Shown here in pieces: positions 50,094 through 58,187 of a stretch of 64,000 bases of DNA; position 1 is the first letter of the stretch, and the number at the start of each line of letters is the position of its first letter. The stretch lies in contig DATJTX010000024.1 in the NCBI GenBank assembly GCA_035502855.1, forward strand, positions 172,605 through 236,604, written 5' to 3'. Position numbers and translations under genes: made by a program. The DNA comes from Candidatus Baltobacteraceae bacterium (GTDB taxonomy: Bacteria; Vulcanimicrobiota; Vulcanimicrobiia; Vulcanimicrobiales; Vulcanimicrobiaceae). Below the pieces are notes generated by a model. It was not told the DNA's origin, made no database searches, and saw only the letters and a program-made list of their open reading frames with translations.

Positions 50094-50907
50094 CGGCGCG
50101 TCGAGCGGCATCGGCGCCGCCGCGGTGACGGCGATCGCGCGCGCCGGAATGATCGCCTACGCCGGCGTGCGCACCGAGGCTGATGCGGCGGCTGCCCAGG
50201 CCCTGCATCGCAACGTACGCGCGCTCCGGCTCGACGTGACCGATCCTGCTTCGATCGCAGCGGCACGCGACGCGGTACGCGCCGGCGGCGTCGCCCTGAC
50301 GGGTCTGGTGAACAATGCGGGCATCGCGCTCGGCGGACCGCTCGAATCGCTCCCGCTCGACGCGCTGCGCGCGCAATTCGACGTCAACGTGTTCGGCGCG
50401 GTCGCGCTCACGCAAGCCTTTCTCCCGCTCCTGCGCGAACGGCCGTCGCGGATCGTGTTCGTCGGTTCGGTTGCCGGGCTGGTCGCGATACCGTACATGT
50501 CGGCCTATAGCGCCTCGAAATTCGCGCTGCGCGCGTTCGCCGACGCGCTGCGGATCGAGCTGCGGCCGTCCGGCATCGACGTTTGCCTGATCGAACCCGG
50601 ATCGGTCGCGACACCGATCTGGCGCAAGGGCCGCGCGCAGCGCGACGCGATGCTCGCCCGCCTGCCGCAGGACGCTCCGCCGTACTATCGCACCGCCGTC
50701 GAATCGCTCGTGCAGGCGACGCAAACCGAGGAACGCGCCGGACTACCACCCGCGCTCGTCGCGGAGGCGATCGTGCACGCGCTAACCGCGCGCAAGCCCA
50801 AGGCGCATCACATCATCGGCGCGCCGGCGCGCCTCGGCGCACTGATGGCGCTGCTGCCGCCCGCGCTGCACGACCGATTCTTACGCGCAACGATGCGCCT
50901 GCCCTAG
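50074..50907 (+). CDS. Short-chain dehydrogenase/reductase (second of two)
   Basis: A 277-residue SDR from the GTG at 50074, overlapping the previous gene by 20 nt. Motifs are VSGASSGIGAAAVTAIARAG, VNNAGIALGGPLESL, VFVGSVAGLVAIPYMSAYSA and SASKFALRAFADALRIEL. It resembles 17-beta-hydroxysteroid-type or retinol-type SDRs. A longer open frame upstream is a shadow of the first SDR. Confidence 0.87.
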   Translation: MHAVLVSGASSGIGAAAVTAIARAGMIAYAGVRTEADAAAAQALHRNVRALRLDVTDPASIAAARDAVRAGGVALTGLVNNAGIALGGPLESLPLDALRAQFDVNVFGAVALTQAFLPLLRERPSRIVFVGSVAGLVAIPYMSAYSASKFALRAFADALRIELRPSGIDVCLIEPGSVATPIWRKGRAQRDAMLARLPQDAPPYYRTAVESLVQATQTEERAGLPPALVAEAIVHALTARKPKAHHIIGAPARLGALMALLPPALHDRFLRATMRLP

Positions 50908-50925
50908 AAAAGGCATGCGCTCCCC

Positions 50926-51402
50926 TTAGGCTCGCTGCGAAAGCACGTATGCGGAGCCGGCCAGTGCCGCGCACACCGATAGATATCGAAGCCATGAGCG
51001 GTCGAAGAGGCGAACATCTAGCCACGAGTCGGCGGAGATCGCTCCGGGTCCCCCGAGCGCAAGGAGTACGGCGATCGCGGCGAACAGCGCCTCCTCTTCG
51101 CGCTGGTCGAGGTCAAAGCGTTTCGCCCGAATCGTAGTGGCCACCGCCGCGATAATCATGTCGGCAAGCAGCATCGCCGGTCCAACCGGGCCGAGTGCAC
51201 CGAGCACCACGAGCGCGCCGGCGGTTGTTTCGACGAGGCCGGCTCGCGTGACGTACGTGCCGGCGGGACGAAACCCGAGACTTTCAAATTCCTTTGCGAA
51301 CGCCCCGTCGGCATCACGCAGCTTCGGCAGACCGTACTTGATAACGTAGCCGCCCGCAACGACGCGCAGGATGAACAACCCAAGATCGTTCGGCATCTTC
51401 AT
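50926..51402 (-). CDS. DoxX family membrane protein
   Basis: About 158 residues from the ATG at 51402. Four hydrophobic segments and the signature GLFILRVVAGGYVIKYGLPK with AGLVETTAGALVVLGALGPV match DoxX. Family members are small membrane proteins linked to quinone or thiosulfate oxidation or to oxidative-stress membrane complexes. Convergent with the second SDR gene. Confidence 0.82.
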   Translation of the reverse strand: MKMPNDLGLFILRVVAGGYVIKYGLPKLRDADGAFAKEFESLGFRPAGTYVTRAGLVETTAGALVVLGALGPVGPAMLLADMIIAAVATTIRAKRFDLDQREEEALFAAIAVLLALGGPGAISADSWLDVRLFDRSWLRYLSVCAALAGSAYVLSQRA

Positions 51403-51482
51403 CACGCTAGCCAATCCGCAGTGCAGTGTCTGGTCACAAATAGTGTGCAGACTTCCGCTGCCGCTGCTGCTATGGTTCTTCC

Positions 51483-52475
51483 ATGTTTAATCGACGCTAC
51501 TTCCTGGGTGCGGCTGCCATGGCGGTGGCTTCCGCGCAACTCGGCGCGGCGGAACCTGCGCACGCGGCGAGCGCAACCCGCACCTCGTTTCCCTCACGCA
51601 AACAGATCGATGCCGGGCCCTTGAACATCGGCTACGCCGAGTCCGGCCCCGCCGACGGTCCGGCCGTCGTTCTCTTGCACGGCTGGCCCTACGACATCCA
51701 CAGCTACGTCGACGTTGCGCCGCTGCTCGCATCTCACGGGTATCGCGTGATCGTGCCCTATCTGCGCGGGTATGGCTCGACGCGGTTTCTCTCGAGCGAA
51801 ACGTTCCGCAATGCGCAACAATCGGCCGTCGCGCTCGACGTCCTCAATCTCATGGACGCGCTCGAGATCAAAAAAGCGATCCTCGGCGGGTTCGATTGGG
51901 GATCGCGCACGGTGGACATCGTCGCCGCGCTCTGGCCCGAGCGCGTGAAAGGCCTCGTTTCCGTGAGCGGCTATCTGCTCACGACCCCCCAGGCTCAGCA
52001 ACAGCCGCTGCCGCCCAAGGCCGAACTCGGTTGGTGGTACCAATATTATTTCTCCACCGAGCGCGGCGTGCTCGGGTACACGCAAAATACCGATGATTTC
52101 AATCTGCTCATCTGGCAAACCGTGTCGCCGAAGTGGAACTTCGATAGAGCCACTTACGAGCGCACCGCCCAGGCATTCAAGAATCCCGATCACGTTGCGA
52201 TCGTGATTCACGACTATCGCTGGCGTCTCGGCCTTGCCAAGGGCGAATCGAAGTACGACGCGCTCGAGCGCAAGATCGCCGCGCTCCCGGTGATTTCGGT
52301 GCCCACCATCACGATCGCAAGCGACTTCGACGGAGCGAACGCGAGCGGAACGGCGTATCGCGCAAAGTTCTCGGGCAAGTACGATCACCGAATTCTGACG
52401 GGCATCGGACACAACGTGCCCCAAGAAGCTCCGGCGGCGTTCTCGCAGGCGGTGATCGACGTCGACGCTCTTTGA
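51483..52475 (+). CDS. Exported alpha/beta hydrolase with an Asp nucleophile
   Basis: A 330-residue hydrolase with a Tat-like signal (NRRYFLGAAAMAVASAQLGA). The oxyanion region is LLHGWPYDIHSY and the nucleophile elbow is GGFDWGSRT (about 138-146), with Asp rather than Ser as in epoxide hydrolases and haloalkane dehalogenases. The acid is likely in ASDFDGANAS and the His in TGIGHNVPQEAP. It should act in the periplasm on an epoxide, haloalkane or ester. Confidence 0.82.
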   Translation: MFNRRYFLGAAAMAVASAQLGAAEPAHAASATRTSFPSRKQIDAGPLNIGYAESGPADGPAVVLLHGWPYDIHSYVDVAPLLASHGYRVIVPYLRGYGSTRFLSSETFRNAQQSAVALDVLNLMDALEIKKAILGGFDWGSRTVDIVAALWPERVKGLVSVSGYLLTTPQAQQQPLPPKAELGWWYQYYFSTERGVLGYTQNTDDFNLLIWQTVSPKWNFDRATYERTAQAFKNPDHVAIVIHDYRWRLGLAKGESKYDALERKIAALPVISVPTITIASDFDGANASGTAYRAKFSGKYDHRILTGIGHNVPQEAPAAFSQAVIDVDAL

Positions 52476-52499
52476 TCCGCGGCAGCACGCGCCAACGGC

Positions 52500-52847
52500 C
52501 TAAGGTGCCGGTCCCCGCCTCATCTCGGGTAGGGCAAGGGCGAAGAGTGTGACACGCTCACCGGGCGTCGCCATCAGCGCGTCGGAGAGGCGAGCAAGCA
52601 GTTTGACCGAGGCACGCGCCCCCGCGCCCCCCTCGAGCTGGCGATACCACCCGCGGCTCACGCCGACGACCTCCGCAATCTCTTCTTGCGTCACGCGCCG
52701 GCCGCATCGCACGGGGAGGCGCTTATGCTCCCCGAGTGTGCATGCCGTGGAGGGAACCCGTTCGCGCAGCATCCTCAGGTATGCGCCCAACATATACGCA
52801 CCGAGCGATGCTTCCATTCGAACGGAATCGACCGTCATTGTACTCAT
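52500..52847 (-). CDS. XRE-type helix-turn-helix regulator
   Basis: About 115 residues from the ATG at 52847. The helix-turn-helix is VTQEEIAEVVGVSRGWYRQL (about 63-82), flanked by LGAYLRMLRER and a C-terminal helix LARLSDALMATPGERVTLFA. The architecture is that of HTH_31/MmyB-type regulators without a ligand domain. Its DNA-binding region is related to the divergent regulator at 52947. Likely target: the shared intergenic region. Confidence 0.75.
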   Translation of the reverse strand: MSTMTVDSVRMEASLGAYMLGAYLRMLRERVPSTACTLGEHKRLPVRCGRRVTQEEIAEVVGVSRGWYRQLEGGAGARASVKLLARLSDALMATPGERVTLFALALPEMRRGPAP

Positions 52848-52893
52848 GCAGCCATCGTAGAATCCCAAGCGGCGATAATCGACGAACTGGAAG

Positions 52894-52944
52894 TTCCCTT
52901 TTCCCCAGGCAAGGTGTACGATAGGGGCTCCTCATCAAGGAGCC
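52894..52944 (+). promoter_or_regulatory. Promoter-like boxes and a hairpin over the ribosome site of the plus-strand regulator
   Basis: TTCCCT (52894-52899) and TACGAT (52917-52922) are 17 nt apart. Just after the predicted start, GGCTCC (52926-52931) and GGAGCC (52939-52944) form a hairpin whose 3' arm contains the Shine-Dalgarno AAGGAG. That stem could limit translation of the regulator until opened. Confidence 0.35.
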
Positions 52945-52946
52945 GG

Positions 52947-53498
52947 GTGAAAGCATACTTTCGCGATCCCGCCGGTCGCTCGGAGCGCTCCGCGCTCCTG
53001 GTGACCGCGCGCGCTCGGCTGCGACCCGAGGACGTCGGGCTGCCGGCCTCTCGCCGCCACCGTCCGGGGCTGCGTCGCGAAGAGATCGCCGAGCTGGTCG
53101 GGGTCTCGTCGCGGTGGTACGCATCATTCGAGTCCGGTGACGGCAGCCGGCACTTTTCCACGGCGTTCGTTCAGCGCGTCGCCGCCGTTCTGCGCCTGTC
53201 CAGCCGCGAGCGCGCGCGGCTGTTCGAGCTCGCACTCCCCGAAGCGGCCACGATCGCGCACCAGGTACAGGCGGCCGCGGGGCGTTCGATCTCCTCGGCG
53301 ATCTATCGCCAGCTGCTTGCCGAAGAGAAGCTCCGGGAGGCGCAAGCAGAGCTTCATCAGGCCCAGGCCGGTGCCGGGCGTGCACTGGCAAGCGCGATCT
53401 ATCAGCGATTGCTGGAACGGGTCACGACCGGACGAAGCCGTTCCCGTGCGCACTTGGCCATCGTGAGAAAACGCGATGCGGACTCAACTGACCGCTGA
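52947..53498 (+). CDS. XRE/MmyB-like regulator with a duplicated C-terminal motif
   Basis: A 183-residue protein from a GTG with AAGGAG just upstream. The helix-turn-helix region is LRREEIAELVGVSSRWYASF (about 43-62), preceded by RLRPEDVGLPASRRHRPG as in MmyB-type regulators. The MmyB ligand domain is missing. Instead there are two copies of an AGR-x3-SAIY-x2-LL unit joined by a charged helix. It overlaps the globin gene by 23 nt, so the regulator and globin are co-expressed and may act in the same gas or redox response. Confidence 0.75.
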   Translation: MKAYFRDPAGRSERSALLVTARARLRPEDVGLPASRRHRPGLRREEIAELVGVSSRWYASFESGDGSRHFSTAFVQRVAAVLRLSSRERARLFELALPEAATIAHQVQAAAGRSISSAIYRQLLAEEKLREAQAELHQAQAGAGRALASAIYQRLLERVTTGRSRSRAHLAIVRKRDADSTDR

Positions 53499-53904
53499 CG
53501 AATGTAGCCTGGTGCAGGCGAGTTTCGCGCAGGTCGACCCGATGGCCGATCGCGTGGCCGCGATGTTCTACGGGCGTTTGTTCGAACTAAACCCGGCACT
53601 GGCACCGCTCTTCAAGATCGACATGGCGGTGCAGAGCGCGCGTTTTATGGAGAAGCTCGCCATCGCCGTGAAAGGCCTCGACGACCTCGATGGGATCGCG
53701 CCGTTCGTGCAAGTGCTGGGGCGCCGTCACGTCGACTACGGTGTCAAAACGAACGATTACGACACGGTGTGCGACGCGCTGCTCTGGGCCCTCGAAGCGC
53801 ACCTGGGATCCGCATTCGGGCCGGACGCGCGCGCGGCGTGGAGGGCCGCCTACGAGGTGCTCGCGACGATGATGATCGAGGCCGGCAAAGCGCAGGCGTC
53901 ATAA
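53476..53904 (+). CDS. Single-domain globin (bacterial haemoglobin type)
   Basis: A 142-residue globin related to the haem domain of flavohaemoglobins. The B-C helix region is YGRLFELNPALAPLFKIDM, and the proximal His is in VQVLGRRHVDYGVKTNDY (about residue 80). There is no reductase domain. It could bind O2 or detoxify NO with an external reductase. It overlaps the upstream regulator and is followed by a VOC gene. Confidence 0.87.
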   Translation: MRTQLTADECSLVQASFAQVDPMADRVAAMFYGRLFELNPALAPLFKIDMAVQSARFMEKLAIAVKGLDDLDGIAPFVQVLGRRHVDYGVKTNDYDTVCDALLWALEAHLGSAFGPDARAAWRAAYEVLATMMIEAGKAQAS

Positions 53905-53915
53905 TGGAGAATGAA

Positions 53916-54368
53916 ATGGACGAAGTACAAGTCGAGCAGCAGAGCTATCAGATGCCACCGCAGGAGGGATTTACGATCGCCCACTTTCTCACGGTGGCCG
54001 ACCTTAAACGATCCGCCGAATTCTACAAAAACGTCTTCGGTGGCGAGATCGTGAGCATGGGCGACGGTGACGCACCGCCCTACATCAAGATCGCAAACAC
54101 GTGGCTCATCATCAACGTCGGGGGTGGTCCGACACCGGACAAACCGACCGTGACGCTCACCACGCCTCCCAACCCCAACGAGTTCAGCAGCTTCATGAAT
54201 ATTCGTGTGGCCGACATTCAGGCGTGCTACCAGTTATGGAAGAGTAGAGGAGCGACGTTCCTTACCGAACCCCTAGACAAGTACGGCGAAACGCGCTGCT
54301 ACATCCGCGATCCCGACGGCTACATCATCGAGGTCGGGCAGAGCAAATCCGGGTTCACGTACGGGTAG
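53916..54368 (+). CDS. VOC (glyoxalase/bleomycin-resistance) superfamily protein, copy 1
   Basis: A 150-residue VOC protein from the ATG at 53916, with GGAG 6 nt upstream; the convergent paralogue begins at the same residue. Paired beta-alpha-beta units are seen in FTIAHFLTVADLKRSAEFYK and IRVADIQACYQLWKSRGATF. Metal-ligand candidates are His in AHFLTV and Glu in YIIEVGQSK. Activity unknown. Downstream of the globin gene. Confidence 0.82.
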   Translation: MDEVQVEQQSYQMPPQEGFTIAHFLTVADLKRSAEFYKNVFGGEIVSMGDGDAPPYIKIANTWLIINVGGGPTPDKPTVTLTTPPNPNEFSSFMNIRVADIQACYQLWKSRGATFLTEPLDKYGETRCYIRDPDGYIIEVGQSKSGFTYG

Positions 54369-54392
54369 CGAGCGCGGTTGCGCTAGCGCGGC

Positions 54393-54854
54393 CTAGTTCT
54401 GATCGAAGAATCCGGGCTTGCTTTGCCCCACTTCTATAATGTAACCGTCGGGGTCGCGAATGTAGCAACGGGTCTCGCCATACTTCTCGATCGGCTCGGT
54501 GAGAAACGTCGCGCCTCTGCTTCGCCAGAGCTCGTAGCATGCTTGAATATCGGCCACGCGAAGGTTCATGAAGCTACTCACTTCATCGGGATCGCGTGGT
54601 GTCGTGAGCGTCACGGTCGGTTTGTCGGGCGTCGGACCGCCTCCAGGGTTGAAGATGAGCCAGGTGTTCGCGATTTGAACGTACGCCGGGTCATTGTCTC
54701 CGAGCAGGCTTCGGCGCGTAACTTTTCCGCCGAAGACCGTTTCGTAAAAGCGCACCGATCGCTCGACGTTGCTTACCGTGAGAAAATGCGCGACGGTAAA
54801 CCCCACCTGCGGCGGCATCTGATAGTTGACGTGTTCAACTTCTACTTCGTTCAT
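54393..54854 (-). CDS. VOC superfamily protein, copy 2 (inverted paralogue)
   Basis: A 153-residue protein closely related to copy 1 along its whole length: GFTVAHFLTVSNVERSVRFY, ANTWLIFNPGGGPTPDKPTV, GATFLTEPIEKYGETRCYIR and DPDGYIIEVGQSKPGF. The two genes converge, so the pair forms a long inverted repeat at DNA level. The same ligand positions are kept, suggesting both are active. Confidence 0.82.
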   Translation of the reverse strand: MNEVEVEHVNYQMPPQVGFTVAHFLTVSNVERSVRFYETVFGGKVTRRSLLGDNDPAYVQIANTWLIFNPGGGPTPDKPTVTLTTPRDPDEVSSFMNLRVADIQACYELWRSRGATFLTEPIEKYGETRCYIRDPDGYIIEVGQSKPGFFDQN

Positions 54855-54873
54855 CGATGACTCCGATCGCGCT

Positions 54874-57800
54874 CTACCACTTCAATCTCGCGCCGAGATA
54901 CCCGCTCACTCCGTGGCTGGTCGCTTGGCCAAGACCGTGCTGATAGTTTCCGGTGAGGAAGATGCTGGTGCTCGGTGAGATCTGAGCGCTGATGCCGACG
55001 CCGCCCTGCACCCAGCTTCCGCCGAGCGCGGTCGGCAGCGTAACGGCGTTCGCGCCGTCGAGATCGGCAAATGTCGTGTTCGCAACGGCGTTGAAGCTAT
55101 CCCAAACATTGACGCGCGCCCACGCGGAAACCGGGCGCGCGCTTGCGGACCAGGTTCTCGCCAGGCGCAGGCCCAGTCGACCGTACAACGCGCTACTCGG
55201 GGCGAAGCTGATGAGCCCGAATTCATCCGCGCCACTCAAGAGCGAGACATATTGGTATATGAATTGTGCTTGCGGTTCGAGCAAGTAGCCGTGCCCGAGC
55301 GAAACCGGCGTCGCGCCGCCTTCGAGCGAGAAAGCATACGCACCGCCCTCGGAGTGCAAATCTTGGCCGAGGATCGAGCGCGCCTGAATATTTTGATACC
55401 AAGTGAATTGGCCGACGCCGTCGAGATACGCGCCCTTGACGGTCTGGTGCGTGAGGTAAAGGCCGAGGGTATAGCCATTGAGCGTCGTCGTACCGGCGGT
55501 GCTCGTGCTGTAGACGGTTTGCACTTGCGCGCCGGCATTACCGAGGCCCACGTAAAGCCCACCGGCTTCCGCGGCGCCGTCGTCGCTTGTGCGTCGATAC
55601 AAATCCTCACCGACTTCGATGCCGGTTCCGTAGTACGTATACGACGGGCCGAATTGCTGGAAACTTGCGAGCCGTCCACCCATACCGCTGCCGCTGTAGT
55701 CGGTTGATCCGTTTATACCGAAGATACGCGCCCATCCGCGTCCTGACTGCGTGTAGCCTCCGGCGCGGTCGTGATACGTTCCGAGCATGGTTAAACCGTA
55801 CGTGCTCGCAAGCGCCTGCGCGGCCATGTCGGTCGGCACTTCGACGCGATAGTCGGGAAGCGGGGTTTGCACCTCTTCCGGTACTTTTGTCGGCACCGGC
55901 GTGGGTTCGGGCGTCGACGTCGGCGCGGCAGTGGGCAGCGGCGAAATCGACGGATCGGGCGACGCGCTCGGCGGTGCCGGCGGTGTGCCGCTGGGGGCAG
56001 TCGTCGGCACCGGCGGCGGGGTCGTTTCCGGCGGATCCGTCGGCGCTGATGACGGCGGAACCGTCGGCGTTGGGAACGGTGGTTCGGTGGGCGGTACCGG
56101 CGTTGGCGGAGCGGCCGTCGGCGGAGCGGTCGTTGGCGGCGCGGTCGGCGGTGCGTTCATTTGCGTGCGCAAGTACCAATCGCCGTCGTCTGCATCGGCA
56201 CCGATCCCGCCCTGGAAGAGATTGTATTCGTAGGCTCCGGCGGCGACGCGGCCCTGCAACGTGAAGATTCCATCGGAAAGACCTCCGACTTCAATCAGCA
56301 AGATGCCGTCGCCGAACGTGGCTGCCCCGGCGCCGCCGGCATTGGTCACGAGTACGTTGGTATTTCCGGTAGTGTCGCCTTTGACGATCATCTCGTCGCT
56401 GGTCGAGTTGTCGTCACCGAGAATGGTGTTGAAGTGAATCGTGCCGCCGTAGCCGTTGTAGTTACCGTTCACCGTGAGGATCGTGCCGGCCGGTGTTGCC
56501 GTGCCGAAATCGAAGAGGCCCGCATTATTGAGAGCAGCAACGGATTGACTGAAGCCGCCGAGATTGAGCGTGCCGTTCGCGCCGATGTTCATCTCGGAGT
56601 TCGGACTGAGCACGTTGGTCGCGCCGGCTTGAAGCGTGCCGGCCTGGATGAACGTCGCGCCGGTGTAGTCGCTGTTCGCGCCGGTCAGCGTGACGGTGCC
56701 GCTGCCGATTTTTATCAGCGACCCGCCCCCCGTGAACGGCGACTGAATGGTGCCGTTATGGCCGTTGCTGTCGATCGTTCCGCCTTGGGGATTGAGCGTG
56801 ATCGGATTGCCAACGAGCAGGCTGACGTTATTCGCTCCGAACTGCAGCGTACCGTTATCGAGGGTGAGATTGGTGAGATTCGAAGCCCCCTTCATCGTCC
56901 AGAGTGAGCCGTTGAGCAGCCACATGTTCGACGTGCTGCCGATTTCTGTGAGCGCGGCTCCCGTAAGGTGCGATGACTGATCGGCGACGAGATTGAGCGT
57001 CCCCGTATTGACGACGCCCAGCAGATTGGCACCGCTCAACGATGAATTCGTCAGCGTTGCATCCAGCCCGGTACCGGTGACATAGATCCCGTAGCTTTGA
57101 TTCGAGGTGAGCGTACTGCTTGAGATGGTGATCGTCCCGGTGCCCGCGCCGCCGAAAGCCTGCGCAAAGATCGCGGCCGAACCGGAGCCTTGCGTGAGGA
57201 CCGTGCTGCCGGCGAGATTCATGCTGGTCGCGCCTTCGATCACAGCGCCTTGCGAATTCGTGCCCGTCGTCGTAATCGTGACGCCGTTCGCACTCAGTGA
57301 CGCGCCTGATCCGAGTGTAAGCAGTCCGGGTGCGTTCGAATTACCCGAGGTGATCGAGCCGCCGCTCAGCGAGAGCGTCGCCCCGTATTCGGAAGCCGCA
57401 CCGCCCCCGCCGCTCCCGTTGATGCGAATCGTCGTGCCTTGCGAGGTAATTTGCGTTCCGGTGCCGGTCGCAAAAAGGCCGTAGGCATTATTTTGATTCA
57501 CGGTGATCGCCGTGCCGTTGAGCACGCTGATCGTGCCGCCGCTATCGGCAGCGATCGCGGTCGAACCGCTGCCGCTCGTCGTGATCGACGCGCCGTTGAC
57601 GGTAATGGAGCCGCCGCCGGTTGCGTACACACCGTAGCTGTTGCTTCCGTTGATGAAGACGGTTGAACCACCCAGGAGATTGACGGTGCCGCCGTCCGCG
57701 GCGACGATCGCATTGGATCCGCTCCCGCTCGTCGCGGTCGTGATACCGTTGGCGGTAATGATGGAACCGGCGCCGGTTGCGAAAAGCGCCGACGTGCCCG

Positions 57801-58098
57801 CCGCGTTCGGATAGATCGTCGTGCCCTTGAACAACGTGATCGTTCCGCCGGACTGGGCGACGACACCGTTCGCGCCGCTGCCGGTCGTGCTTATGCTCAC
57901 CGGCCCGGTCGTCGTGATAACGCCGTTGTTGAGCGCCCACAGCGCGAAGCCGGATGAGCCGCTCGCATTCGTGTTGACGGAGCCGCCGTTGACCGTTACG
58001 GTCGTGCCGTTTGCAATAACCTGCTGCGCGCTCGCTTGCGCGTCGAGCAATGCAAGTGCAAGTACGACCGCCAGCACCACCCTCGTGCTGACACCCAT
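54874..58098 (-). CDS. Large autotransporter (type Va secretion) protein
   Basis: A 1074-residue protein. A signal peptide (VVLAVVLALALLDAQASA) is followed by a passenger of about 620 residues built from degenerate Gly/Thr/Ser strand repeats (for example GSGSNAIVAADGGTVNLLGG and GSNSYGVYATGGGSITVNG), the pattern of a beta helix with a pertactin-like end (GTLQAGATNVLSPNSEMNIG). Next comes a Pro/Thr-rich linker of nearly 100 residues (about 650-745). The last 286 residues form an autotransporter barrel ending in aromatic Trp. It should be displayed at the cell surface, possibly in adhesion. Confidence 0.9.
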   Translation of the reverse strand: MGVSTRVVLAVVLALALLDAQASAQQVIANGTTVTVNGGSVNTNASGSSGFALWALNNGVITTTGPVSISTTGSGANGVVAQSGGTITLFKGTTIYPNAAGTSALFATGAGSIITANGITTATSGSGSNAIVAADGGTVNLLGGSTVFINGSNSYGVYATGGGSITVNGASITTSGSGSTAIAADSGGTISVLNGTAITVNQNNAYGLFATGTGTQITSQGTTIRINGSGGGGAASEYGATLSLSGGSITSGNSNAPGLLTLGSGASLSANGVTITTTGTNSQGAVIEGATSMNLAGSTVLTQGSGSAAIFAQAFGGAGTGTITISSSTLTSNQSYGIYVTGTGLDATLTNSSLSGANLLGVVNTGTLNLVADQSSHLTGAALTEIGSTSNMWLLNGSLWTMKGASNLTNLTLDNGTLQFGANNVSLLVGNPITLNPQGGTIDSNGHNGTIQSPFTGGGSLIKIGSGTVTLTGANSDYTGATFIQAGTLQAGATNVLSPNSEMNIGANGTLNLGGFSQSVAALNNAGLFDFGTATPAGTILTVNGNYNGYGGTIHFNTILGDDNSTSDEMIVKGDTTGNTNVLVTNAGGAGAATFGDGILLIEVGGLSDGIFTLQGRVAAGAYEYNLFQGGIGADADDGDWYLRTQMNAPPTAPPTTAPPTAAPPTPVPPTEPPFPTPTVPPSSAPTDPPETTPPPVPTTAPSGTPPAPPSASPDPSISPLPTAAPTSTPEPTPVPTKVPEEVQTPLPDYRVEVPTDMAAQALASTYGLTMLGTYHDRAGGYTQSGRGWARIFGINGSTDYSGSGMGGRLASFQQFGPSYTYYGTGIEVGEDLYRRTSDDGAAEAGGLYVGLGNAGAQVQTVYSTSTAGTTTLNGYTLGLYLTHQTVKGAYLDGVGQFTWYQNIQARSILGQDLHSEGGAYAFSLEGGATPVSLGHGYLLEPQAQFIYQYVSLLSGADEFGLISFAPSSALYGRLGLRLARTWSASARPVSAWARVNVWDSFNAVANTTFADLDGANAVTLPTALGGSWVQGGVGISAQISPSTSIFLTGNYQHGLGQATSHGVSGYLGARLKW

Positions 58099-58187
58099 CG
58101 TCCGATCATTATATACGCAGTCTTACCGCTCGTACAGCAAGGCCCGATCCAACATCTCGCGCATCGGCGGAATCGTTGCCGCGCTAC

